Positions 31,289 through 42,495 of a DNA stretch of 64,000 bases are shown here, piece by piece; position 1 is the first letter of the stretch, and each line of letters starts with the position of its first letter. This DNA comes from Epichloe hybrida. Lineage: Eukaryota > Ascomycota > Sordariomycetes > Hypocreales > Clavicipitaceae. The translations under genes were made by a program, and so were the position numbers. Below the pieces are notes generated by a model. The model saw only the letters and a program-made list of their open reading frames with translations. It was not told where the DNA came from and ran no database searches. The stretch covers positions 124,001 through 188,000 of the forward strand of contig JAFEKR010000016.1 of the NCBI GenBank assembly GCA_019022495.1, written 5' to 3'.

Positions 31289-33906
31289 ATGGCTTCTCAA
31301 CAGAGCAGTGATGCTCATCACGACGATCCCGAGTACAATCCCCATGTGTCCCCAAGCAGATGGCGACATCAGGAGTCGGCAGCTTATCGCCGTCATGCAG
31401 GGCATCGTGGTCCTCCTCGCGAGCCCGTGTCTACGGAGCCGAGCACAGACGCGCTGGCCAGTTTCTTGAACAATCCGCGGATCGAACCACCAGAAGACCC
31501 GAATGGCGGTGGAAATTTCCAGCCCATTACCGTAACCGCTGCCCATCCCCATGGTCAAGAGGCCAAGGACGACGGCCGCAGCGAACCACAAGCCGACGGC
31601 AAGGAGATTGTCTGCGGGCCTTTGCTGAATTATCGCTACATGGAGCACAACCGCTGGTACGGCAGCGTATTGGTCGTTGCCAAAGGTGGCGGCGAGGATA
31701 TTTTGTACCAGCCCTCGCTGGTTTTGCGCCGTGTAGGTGAAGCCAGGAGCCTCCTGGCTGGTTCACCTGCGCAAAATGGCGCCAGCGGTTCCACGGATCA
31801 GGATGCGGGCCAAGTAGTTCGGTTCGAGGCCCAACGCCTTTATTCGGACTGCAGAAACACCTTCTGGGCATTCGAGATTGACGTTCCGATCGAGGCCGAG
31901 GAGATCAAATACGAATACGCCATTCCTGACGTACGATACTCGAGGGAATACAAGCCTCGGGTCAACAGCTTTTTTGTTCCGGCTGCCGACGATTCCATGC
32001 GCGTCATGTTCCACTCGTGCAACGGTTTTAGCGTCGGCACGGACGAAGAAGCTTTCAGTGGTGCCCCGTTGTGGAGAGACGTGATGCGAAAGCATGAGCA
32101 GGCCCCGTTCCACGTTATGCTGGGCGGCGGCGACCAAATTTACAATGATGGTATTCGAGTCAACGGTCCTCTCCGCACCTGGACTGATATCGGCAACCCT
32201 AAGAAGCGCGCCGAATATCCTTTCCCGGAGAGTTTGCGGTCAGAGTGCGATGACTACTACTTGAAGAACTACATTCGATGGTACAACTCGGAGCCTTTTG
32301 CGTTGGCAAATGGACAGATCCCTCAGGTCAATATATGGGACGACCATGACGTGAGTCAACCCTCCCAGAAAAAGCCTCATCATCCCACAGTTTCCTTGGC
32401 TGGAACGTGCTATTAACGGCCGTGTAGATTATTGACGGATTCGGATCCTATGTCGACAGCTTTATGCGCTGTGACGTATTCCGCGGAATTGGTGGCACAG
32501 CTCACAAGTACTACCTGCTCTTTCAGCACCACCTGCCTCCGCCAGTTTCGACTTATACCTCAGACCATCTTGACGTTAATGGCGAGCATACTGCCGTGGA
32601 TCCCAATCAAATGGTCGACACTTTTGCCGCGGAACCCAAACTGGGGAATCAGTACATTCGAGGCAGCCGGCCCGGCCCATATGTGGCAGAGCACTCGATC
32701 AACATGTACTCGCGACTTGGTGCTCGCATGGCTATGCTGGGCATCGATGCACGGACTGAAGTGAGCAAATTACAGTTGATCTTTCCATCATAGCCTCACC
32801 ACACTAACCCATGCCCAGCGTACCCGACGCCAAGTCAATTACCCAGAGACTTATAAGCTGATCTTCGAGAGACTTCGAGGCGAGCTTTCCAAGGCTGCCA
32901 GCTCCAGTCAACCAATCAAACATTTGATTCTCCTTCTTGGCATTCCAATTGCATACCCTGTAAGTTGACGTTTGATCAAGAGGAAGCAGAGCTTTGCACT
33001 GACAAATCCCAGCGTCTTACTTGGCTCGAAAACATCCTCCGTAGCCCAATCATAGGGCCTATCAAGTTTTTGAACCGTCGATTCGGTGTAGGCGGTGGCC
33101 TGTTCAACACGTTCGACGGCAGTGTCGATCTTCTCGACGACCTCGATGATCACTATACCGCCAAGACGCACAAACTGGAGCGACGAAATCTCATTGAAGA
33201 GCTGCAGCGAATTGCTGCCGAGTTTTCCGTCCGAGTCACCATCTTGGGCGGTGATGTCCACTTGGCAGCACTGGGACGTTTCTACTCCAACCCAAAGCTC
33301 AAGATACCGGTCGAGAGGGACAGTCGTTACATGGCCAATGTGGTCTCGTCAGCTATCGTCAATAAGCCGCCACCGCAGGCAGTTGCCAATCTTCTGGCAA
33401 GACGAAACAAGATCCATCACTTGAATCACGACACAGACGAAACCCTACTTGATCTGTTCAACAAAGATCCAGGTGACTCGACCAAGACGGCCAATCGCAA
33501 TCATTGTACCATGCCCAGCCGAAATTATGCCATGTTGACAGAGAATTCCCCCAAAAATGCCCATCCCACCAATGGAGCACCACGGGTCGATGGTGCAAGT
33601 CAAGATGTCCTGTCGTTTGTTGGCAGGGACGGTCACTCTGAGCTACACGAAGGAGAGGTGCACGCTGGTACGGACAACGTGTCAGCTTCCAATGCTCACG
33701 GTCGCAGGAATGATGGCAGTCTCGATATCCGGATCAATGTTGAGATGGACCAACATAGCGCCGAGGGCCAAACTGAGGCTTACGGACTCAGTGTGCCGCT
33801 GTTGCGCTATGAGAAACCCGAGAGACCAGCGACAGCGGCCTCAAGATTCTCGAGAGCATCAAAGCGAACTCCCGAGGTGGCACCGGAGCCAGTGGCTGCA
33901 CGTTGA
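31289..33906 (+). CDS. PhoD-like metallophosphatase domain protein
   Basis: Member of the fungal PhoD-like phosphatase group (alkaline-phosphatase-D-type metallohydrolases); the physiological substrate is not known. Four exons: 31289-32350, 32428-32760, 32819-32959, 33013-33906, giving 809 aa. Residues 1 to about 110 are polar and probably disordered. The catalytic domain shows VMFHSCNGFS, MLGGGDQIYNDG, NIWDDHD joined across intron 1 to IIDGFGSY, LLLGIPIAYP joined to RLTWLENIL, and VTILGGDVHLAALGRFY, which contain the Asp/His/Asn metal-ligand positions of the fold. The last ~150 residues are low complexity. Introns have GTGAGT, GTGAGC and GTAAGT donors. No signal peptide, so a cytosolic or membrane-associated protein is likely. 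Upstream lies the long gene-poor region. Confidence 0.92.
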
Positions 33907-34663
33907 ACGAGCTGCCGTTATTGACGGGTGCAGCCAAGGCGCCATGTACTCGTTGTTGGATATTCGGATTCTGTGGTTGAGTTGTCGAGTTGCATATTGT
34001 AATGAGATACCATGGGCGAAGAGGATGTGCACGAATTTTTTTTTTTTTTTTTTTTACTACACGTACAGCATGAATTTTGGATGTAAGAGATATATAAGGA
34101 AGCAAAGACTTGAGTGTGTGATTGATATCACGACCTCCCGGTCGCCGAAAGAGGTGGTTGAGGAAATGTAGGCTTGTTGGGAGATTTGTCTGTGAAGCAG
34201 GATGTACGTAGACTTTGGATATTACATGATGTTTTCGTCATCTTTGTCAAAAGTGATACTGGGCAGTGGGGGCACACGGTCGTGGCCCCACGCCTACAAA
34301 CATGACTGGGAGCTCCCTCACAGCTGGCACGGACGGGGTTCTTTGGCTGAGACTATGTGCGATGACGGAGAACGGGACGCACAACAAGACGATGGCTGGC
34401 GTTAACTGCCGTGGGCGCATCAGAGAGACAAATACAGTGGGGTAGCAGCCTCCCAAGCCATAACGGGGCCGAAGTCGGGGCAGCAGCACCGTGTTGCGCT
34501 CCAAGATTTAAACCGCAATAAGCCGACGCACACAGGAGCTGGGGTCTGGAGGTGTATTGGACGACAAACAGCTTTTTAAAAGGACAGCCCAGAATCAATC
34601 ATCCTGACTTTTCGGCCCATCGTCCTTTTTCGCAGAGACCAGAACTCCCCAGCGTTAGCAGTC
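33907..34663. other. Intergenic, PhoD-like to P5C dehydrogenase
   Basis: Contains a T20 run (34036-34055) shortly after the PhoD-like stop codon. No gene is seen. Confidence 0.55.
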
Positions 34664-36560
34664 ATGAAGTCGGCAGTCTTCATCAGAGCCCAGAGCTTGC
34701 GCTCTGCCGCCAAGGTCTCGCAGCGGATGAGCATGGGCACGCTCGCCACGTTCAAGACGCCCAAGGTTGCCAACGAGCCCAACGTGAGTCAATCATGCCG
34801 TGGACGACAGGCCGGCATTCAATCAATCGATCGATCTATGGAAGCTAACGTCTGTCCCGTATTCATCGCGTTCAGCACCACTATGCAAAGGGAAGTGCTC
34901 AGCGCCAGGGTCTGACGGCAGCTATCGAGAGCTACCAGAAGAGGGCCCCGATCGAGGTTCCCGTTGTTGTCGGTGGCAAGGAGGTAGGTCGATTTCGTCT
35001 CCATGTCGTCCAAGGCTTCCAGAAATCATTCCCAGCTGACCTTTCGATTTATTTTACCTCGTCCAGATCAAGACCTCCGCCCTCTCCCACCAATTCAACC
35101 CTTCTGACCACGCCAGCAAGGTCGCGAACTACCACACTGCCACTCCCGCCGATGTCAACAAGGCCATCGATGCTGCCCTGGCGGCCAAGCCCGCGTGGGA
35201 GGCTCTCCCTTTCTCCGATCGTGCCGTCGTCTTCCTCAAGGCTGCTGATCTCGTCGCCAACAAGTACCGGTATGAGATCATGGCCGCTACTGTTCTCGGT
35301 CAGGGCAAGAACGCCTGGCAAGCCGAGATTGATGCCGCCGCCGAGCTGGCTGACTTCTTCCGCTTCAACGTCCACTACGCCCAGGAGCTCCTCTCGCAGC
35401 AGCCCGAACACAACTCTCCCGGCCTGTGGAACCGCCTCGAGTACCGCCCTCTCGAGGGTTTCGTCTACGCCGTGAGCCCCTTCAACTTCACGGCCATTGC
35501 CGGCAACCTGCCGGGTGCCCCTGCCCTCATGGGCAACGTCGTGGTTTGGAAGCCCAGTGACTTCGCCATCGCCTCCAACTGGCTCGTCTTCCAGATCCTG
35601 CTCGAGGCTGGTCTGCCCAAGGACGTCATTCAGTTCGTGCCTGGTAACCCCGAGGAGATCACCAGGACCATCCTCGCTCACAAGGAGTTCGCTGCTCTTC
35701 ACTACACCGGAAGCACAGCCGTCTTCCGCAAGCTATACGGGGCCATTGGCGAGAGTGTTGCCGAGGGCCGCTACCGATCCTACCCCCGAATCGTTGGCGA
35801 GACGGGCGGCAAGAACTTCCACTTGGTCCACCCATCTGCCGACCTGGACAATGCCGTCAAGCACACCATCCGCGGCGCCTTTGAGTTCCAAGGCCAAAAG
35901 TGCAGCGCCACCTCCCGCCTCTACGTCCCCAAGTCCGTCTGGCCCGAGTTCAAGCAGAAGCTCGTCGCCGAGGTCGAGAAGATTACGGTCGGAGAACCCT
36001 GGAACCACGCCAACTTCTGCGGCCCCGTCATCCACGCCGCCTCCTTCAAGAAGCTCTCTGGCGCCATTGACGAGGCCAAGACCGACAGGGAGATTGCGCT
36101 CGTCGCCGGCGGCAAGTACGACTCGTCCAAGGGCTATTTCGTGCACCCCACCATCTTCCAGACCACCAACCCCGCCCACAAGTTCCTGTCTACCGAGTTC
36201 TTCGGCCCCATCCTGACCACCTACGTCTACGATGATGCCTCCCCCGATGCCTTCGGCAAGGCCTGCGAGTTGGTCGACTCTACCTCCGAGTACGGCCTGA
36301 CGGGCGCCGTCTTCGCCAGCGACCGCGAGGCCATCCGCTTTGCAGAGGACAAGCTCCGCAACGCCGCCGGCAACTTCTACATCAACTGCAAGAGCACCGG
36401 CGCCGTTGTCGGCCAGCAGGCCTTTGGTGGTGCCCGTGCCTCCGGCACAGACGACAAGGCCGGCAGCTCCAACTTGCTGACCCGGTTCGTCAACATCCGC
36501 GCCTTGAAGGAAGAGTTCAATCCCACTACGCAGGTTGCTTACCCCAGCAACGAGGTATAG
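34664..36560 (+). CDS. PUT2: Delta-1-pyrroline-5-carboxylate dehydrogenase, mitochondrial
   Basis: Oxidises glutamate-gamma-semialdehyde (P5C) to glutamate with NAD in the second step of proline catabolism, in the mitochondrial matrix (ALDH4 family). Exons 34664-34783, 34876-34983 and 35067-36560 give 573 aa, the normal size. The N-terminus (MKSAVFIRAQSLRSAAKVSQ) is a typical presequence. The P5CDH signature includes SPFNFTAIAGNLPGAPALMG, the general-base Glu in IVGETGGKNFH (residue 321) and the nucleophilic Cys in FEFQGQKCSATSRLY (residue 355), then STEFFGPILTTYVYDD and the C-terminal FGGARASGTDDKAG. Introns have GTGAGT/TTCAG and GTAGGT/CCAG borders. The coding region is strongly GC-biased at third positions, as for highly expressed fungal genes. 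Confidence 0.97.
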
Positions 36561-38267
36561 TCGATTCGAGAGATTGTGCGTCAAAGTTCTCTCCAAACAA
36601 GGGCGGTTTTGGAAAAAAAATTATAGAAAGATTTAACATTATCATGAAAAACATTTCCCTCGAAGGGGACGAAATCAATCAATGGGTTACATAGGTATTC
36701 CCAATGGGACTCGGTAGCAGGTGACGAGAACAAGGTGTATCATGCTATTTTCAACGCTGGGTATCTGTCTCGGGATTTGTTTCTTCTACAGCTCAAGGGG
36801 TTCCTGGAGACATACACCCGCGCGGTATGTAGGCGCCGTCATGATTTAATGAAGCGGCCATCAATTGATCAGCACACTCATTTAATCGGTGCCTGCGAGT
36901 TTATGCGTCTACCAGGGGTCGCGTGCTCTGGCGGATTTGATGCTTCTTCGTAGCCTATGTATGAACTTGTTCCGTTGCACCTTCCTCGCATACCCGAGCA
37001 CTATGTACTACCCTGCAGCAAAAAAACAAGGCGATATTGCGAACTCGGACTCTTAAAATCTCAACCCCTGCTTCTTTCGCTTAGCTACGTGGAGCTGCGT
37101 GGACGATCCCGTCCTGTTGCTGTTACACACGACAAAGAGACGCCATGCCATTACGGAGTATGCACTGCGTAATTATCCAGAGGAACAATGTCCATTGCTA
37201 TTTACCAGACCCCGGACTGTTATAGTCCGGCACTGCGGCACAGACGAGCGAGCGGTACCCAACAAGCAGGTTCCTTCTGGTGAAGCCTGAAACCTCAAAA
37301 CGATCCGATCTCTCTGTTCCTCCATTACGGCCACAACGCAGGGAAGATAGCCGGCAGCGACTTGTTCCAGGATGGATGGAAAGCTGGCTGCTTCTCCCTG
37401 GTGTGGTGTGTGAGCACGTGCTCGCAGTTCAAAAGCCAAGCCGACAGGCACCAATACATACAACATACCCCTGCAACTACGAGCAACCAGGCCACAAAGG
37501 CCATGCAGGCCACAACGGCCACAACCCGTCCTGATTGATCTGGAAAGCACATGGGCGACAACGGCTTCCTAATTGGCCCAGGCACTTTTCTAAGCCCCGA
37601 GAGCACGCGACCATTTTCTCGATGATGCTTGGTCAATGGCCGCCAATGGATGATCCCGTGGGCGGCCGCCTCTCCTCGTGGGAGAAGGTACGGACTACGG
37701 CTTACGGACGTAATACGACGCGGGCATCTGGGGGAATCGGGGGAGTGGGAAAATCAAGAAGAATCAGTGCCTTTCCTGGGGATGCCGATAGGATGGCACC
37801 GCCGATGCCGATGGGGGTTGCCTCTTCATCATCCTCTCGAACCCAAGCTTGGCCATTCCCGAGTCCCGAGTCCCGAGTCTGCGCTTGGCCATCGTCCGGC
37901 TTGACTCTCTGCCCCAACAACGTGTTTTGACGTTGGTTTTTCTGACAAAAACCACAAAAACTGTGCTCAAAATCGACATAGCCTGAGCGGGTTTACTGCT
38001 CGGTAAGTAGGTTGTATAGCCTTCTTCTTGGCCTCCCACGCAAGATCCAATCGTCTCGAGCCAGCGCCCTACATTTGATCGACAAGTAATATTCGCACAA
38101 GACCGATGCGCACTCTGTCCGCCTTGTTATTACTCCCGACTCCCCCGACAAGAGGACCAAGCGCAAATCGCGTGTCGAGCTTCGAACAAGATTTAGCTGG
38201 CCGCGTCGTCCATCCCATCACTCGGTCATCCATCGCTTAATACAGTTGGAGCTCACGCGACTCCGCC
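36561..38267. other. 1.7-kb intergenic region
   Basis: No gene recognised. Contains TACGGAGTA at 37152, a degenerate cluster of TACGGA-like words near 37689-37715, one GGGGGAATC stretch near 37731, and three tandem CCCGAGT units (37858-37878). Confidence 0.55.
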
Positions 38268-39604
38268 ATGCCTCAACCAATCCTTCCGCCAACCCCCGGC
38301 TCGTCCACCGATATCCAAGGCAAAGACGGCGCCCAATATCTCTCTTTTACCCAGCTTGCCTTTGAACTACCACCTCCCGCGATTCATGATGTATCGCGCA
38401 TGTCCCCTACCGATTCAAAGCACGCCATGTCCTCCAGCACGTCATCCCATCATCCGCCCACGCTAGACTCTTCTTCATCCCCGCGAGCTGCGTATCCATT
38501 GCAGGCGGCTGAGACGGTCAAATGCCGTCGTCGATCATCTGCTACCAGGGATGACAGCAGAATGAACCCTTCTTTTGCTCTTCCTCCCCCCCCCACCAGA
38601 TCCAGAAAAATCATCCAAATGAAGCCCCGAACGCAGGAAGCCTCTGTCGAGTCCTCATCGGCCAAGGACTCCAAGGACTCTGGCAGAGCCGGGGCCAAGG
38701 GATCGGCCGGCACGGCAAAGACTGCCGCTACCAACAGAAGCAACACCGTCGGCGATGCAAGCGGAGCCCAGGGAGGGAAGAAGAAGCAGACCAGCGCCAC
38801 CAGCGCCGCTGGACGCAAAATCGCCAGAAAGACAGCCCACAGCCTTATAGAGAGAAGACGGCGTAGCAAAATCAACGAAGAATTTGCTGTTCTCAAGAGC
38901 ATGATACCTGCTTGTAACGGTGAGATGCACAAGCTTGCCATACTCCAGGTGGGTAACTTTCCGGTTTTGACAAGACCTTCTTCTCATTCCCGATTGCTTC
39001 TTCTCACGCAATGCTTTCATTTGCTGACGCGCACACTTCTCGTCACCAGGCCTCAATCGACTATGTGCGATATCTCGAGGATTGTGTGTCAAAGCTCCAG
39101 GCGCAGCGTGGTGAAGAACGAAACCGGGAGGAAGCTACGCACAACACTTCGTTGCCATCCATCCGGGATTTCCATCCCACATTCCGTGCGGACCCAACGG
39201 ACCAGTCCGGAGATGTGGACATGGCCGACTCAGATACGGCGTCGCTTCCTCTCTTCACCGGGCAGCCGGACCGCTGCTCCCACCGACCGTCCATCTCCCC
39301 AGGCTTGCGAGCCGAACACGCTGATCTTGGTCAACACTCATACCCGTCTGTTTCGACGGATCAACGACACTATAGCTTTAGCACTTCAGCGGGAGCCTCG
39401 CCCGCCTTTGGACCTCGGCGACACGGCATGCACGCTCAGAGCAGCGCGTCGGGCTCAACCCTCACCAGCCCTGCCTTGAACCCACAGTCCGACCTCGATC
39501 AAGAGGCCACTGCCGCGCTGTTGATGCTGAACAGCGACAGACGAGGAACCAACGCGACCTTGAACGCCCGCGGCCTTTCGGTTCGCGACCTGCTCAGCAC
39601 CTGA
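38268..39604 (+). CDS. Basic helix-loop-helix transcription factor
   Basis: Nuclear E-box-binding regulator. Exons 38268-38948 and 39050-39604 give 411 aa. The bHLH domain is split by the intron: basic region and helix 1 (KTAHSLIERRRRSKINEEF, with the His-Glu-Arg residues that favour CACGTG-type sites), loop (MIPACNGEMHKLAILQ), then helix 2 after splicing (ASIDYVRYLEDCVSKLQAQ). The flanks are Ser/Pro-rich and disordered; the C-terminus ends NARGLSVRDLLST. Fungal relatives are often labelled with the Fusarium allergen Fus c 3 name, which I recall but cannot check; the regulon is unknown. Intron GTGGGT/CACCAG. Confidence 0.92.
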
Positions 39605-40281
39605 TCCGTCTGCGTCGTACGCAACACGACTTGACCCCGATTTTTTTTGTTTACCAAAGAAGAAAGAAAAGAAAAAGAACAGAACATCATTTCTCTCAGT
39701 CTTTGCAGACACGCGAGAAGTCGTGTCTACAAAATTTTGAAGCCCTGCATAGACTTGTAATGTGTATTTTTTTTTTTTTGCAAGAAAGCGGCATCATGCC
39801 TGCATAACTCGCTGACGACACAGAGCAAACAAAATGACGATTTGACACCGTTCACGCTCTCGTGCCGAGCGTGCGGGCACAGGTGGACATGATACCCCTT
39901 TTCCTATCATTCTACGAGATGATGATGACGGGACAGCGAGTGGAGACAAGCTTGGTTGGACATGACTGGGAAGGTGCGACTTGTCGTTGCAAGTTTTGAA
40001 CGCGATTTGCTTGGCAATAACCTCGGCTTGCGCACTTTGACAGATGATGACTTTTGGAGTTCTCTGGTGGCGCATTTATTGTGTCGATACATACTTGTAA
40101 TGTTATTGTTGAAATGAAATGTATGCAAGTTCTTTGTGGTTTTTTTTTTTTTTTTCCCTTTTTCTTTTCTCTCTTTTTAAAAGCTTGAAATTTTTGGTGG
40201 CACAGTCTACAACTCGCTGCTCTTGTTGTAGTTGTTCATCTGGTCATATTCATCAAGCCGACACGTGCCACCCTGCCAGAA
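39605..40281. other. Convergent 3' flanks, bHLH / PER1
   Basis: Short T runs (about 39768-39779 and 40139-40156). No gene is seen. Confidence 0.55.
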
Positions 40282-41585
40282 TCACGATTTATGTCGTTCG
40301 GTTCCGGCGATATCGTCTTTTGCATCCCTGAGCAGGAAACTGCAACAACGGACGTTAGCCGGGGTGAGAAGGTGGGTGCCAGAGATATAGAGGCTCACTC
40401 ACTTGTACCATAAAACAGTAGGACCGATAGTCATGAGATGCCACAAACTATGAGCATCGATGTAGCCCAACCATGGGGGAAAGTCAAACAACTCCATGCT
40501 CATGGCCACCATGACCCAAGCCACCACCACACCGGGCACGATTGACCACAGGCTACCCGACTTTCGATAGCTCGTGATGCTGAACCAACTCCACAGGATA
40601 TTCTGCACTATGCCAACCACGACATTGACCGCCATGTTATACGTGTAATCCCACCTCACGCCCTTCAAATACGCCACATGGCATACGTAGAGCATGACAC
40701 ACAGTAGCGTCCATGCCCTGAGGACGCTCCTCCGTCGAGGACTCGGCCGATCTAGCCTGAAGATGCGAATAGGCGTGTAGTACATCCCGTAGAGGACGCT
40801 GGCGCCGGCAGCGAAGTAGTCCAACTCCTCGGTGGCCTGAAAGTCACGGGTGTGAAAGATGGCGCTGAAGATCCAGCTGGCGATGCCGACGTGCGCGAGG
40901 ACAACGTAGAAGGGTCGCAGGGTGTAGTTGGGCGGAAGGCGGGCCCGGATCTTCTGGAGCCCGTTGTAGTGGGCGTAGAGGTTGCCGAGCGAGAAGAGCA
41001 CACTGAAGGGCTCTTGCATGCCGAGGAAGCGGTGGAAGGGCCATTTCCCGTGGAATTGAACGATGGGGTCGTGGGCAGACACGCGTTGCGCCGTGACGAT
41101 GTGCTGGCAGGTGTAGTCGCACTCGGAGGCGCAGTTCCAGAGGAGGAGACGGCGGAGGAGAGCTGGGCGCGGGGGCAAAAAAGGTATTAGTTCTTGGCTC
41201 TTCATACAAGGTGCATTTCTTGTTGCGCGGTGCCTGACGTTCGAGGATCGGGCGCACCGTGGAGCGAGTGGACAGAGACGATGGACTCACGAATCGGGGT
41301 ATGCGGCTTGCCTGGGCCACAGTTCTCGGCCTTGCAGACCTGCCATGACGTTAGCCGTTGGAAATGGGGGCCACGCGGATGGTGTATCAGAATGAAGAAT
41401 GAAAAATGAGAAATCAAGTTTCCGGGTCCAGCAGCAACATGGCATACCTCGAGACATTCTCGAAATGCAGGCGAGCGATCCCCAGCCGAGGCTTGCGCCT
41501 CGCCGCAGAACAGCACCAACAAGAGGAGGCTCAGGGAGAGCAGAGCCGCGACTCCCCAGGCCTGCTGCCCCTTATGCGCTGCCAT
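40282..41585 (-). CDS. PER1: PER1/PGAP3 family GPI-lipid remodelling protein
   Basis: ER membrane hydrolase needed to remove an acyl chain from GPI lipids during remodelling (GPI-phospholipase A2-type; yeast Per1, human PGAP3). Four exons: 41585-41448, 41339-41291, 41162-40403, 40339-40282, 334 aa. An N-terminal signal peptide (ALLSLSLLLLVLFCGEAQA) is followed by a lumenal Cys-rich part (FRECLEVCKAENC) and, after splicing, PIPLLRRLLLWNCASECDY with TCQHIVTAQR, the family hallmark. About seven membrane segments follow, with conserved His/Asp residues in AIFHTRDFQATEELDYF and AHSLWHLMTIGPTVLWY. The last exon (58 nt) supplies NFLLRDAKDDIAG. The 49-nt second exon is small but needed for frame. Divergent from MPS1. 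Confidence 0.95.
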
Positions 41586-42495
41586 TAGAAACGCATGTAG
41601 AACACGTGAAGAGGAAGAGGAAGGGGAAGAGGGATGGGAAGAGTCGGAGGAGGTTTGGCGCCAAATGGAAAAGAGCAAAGCGGCCGAGAGGGCAGATCTG
41701 TGGTATTGCAGATGGAATTGTCATCCAACAAGTCTTGAGTCGCGCATGCAAATGGTCAGCTTCTGGTTGTCAATGTGAAGTTGATCGTCCCTGGATTGTT
41801 GGATGCTCAGTCGGGGCTCTGGAGCAGGGAGATTAGGAGAGGCCGGAGGGGCGCGGCGGGCCATTTTGGAAGGAAGTGGAAAGCGCATTGGCTGGTATGA
41901 GACAAGTGGACAGACGAGTGGGCATAGAAACCTCGCCGTCTCGTCCCCAAGTTCTCAACCGCCTGATGTGATATCATGTGAACGTGCAACGCCCATTCGA
42001 CATGGCTTGATCTGAACGAGGGAAAACCAAGACACCGCTTCTTCTCGGTTTCCATGACCGACTCATTTGACTCGGTGGATCTGTCAAGCAATGCCCCCCC
42101 GAATCCTCCAAACCAATTGCTTCCCGAGTAGTCCATAGTACGCAGTCCGTACTCCGTAGGTTGCCTACATATTTTGTTAGGCCCCACCCGCAGCCACTCG
42201 TTGCCCGGGGCAACCCGCCGCGCGCCCATTGGCTACCCTCGCTCCCACTCAAAATAATGCAGCATCCAATGCCTCCCGCTCGTCCTCCCTGCCTTGATGA
42301 TCTCAAGTACACCAACACGGAAGCATCAGCTACGCGAAGAAATTTCTCGCGATACATAGCAACCAGGGTCATGGTGATCCTCTGACACGGATACAAGCCA
42401 GGAACTCGCCACATAATCATTTTACTTTTCCCCCTGCTCGACGCTTGCGACTACACAATCGCGTGTATACATCAACTACGCTGCACGCGTCTCCA
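41586..42495. promoter_or_regulatory. Divergent intergenic region PER1 / MPS1
   Basis: 910 bp between divergent starts; includes a reverse-orientation copy of the 9-mer (TACTCCGTA, 42150-42158). No gene is seen. Regulatory role inferred from position. Confidence 0.45.

Noticed and set aside
35733..36596. Long minus-strand open frame (287 codons)
   Set aside because: Antisense to the P5C dehydrogenase exon 3, whose codon bias removes stops on the other strand.
37535..37930. 131-codon plus-strand open frame
   Set aside because: Low-complexity translation driven by CCCGAGT and GGGGGAATC repeats.
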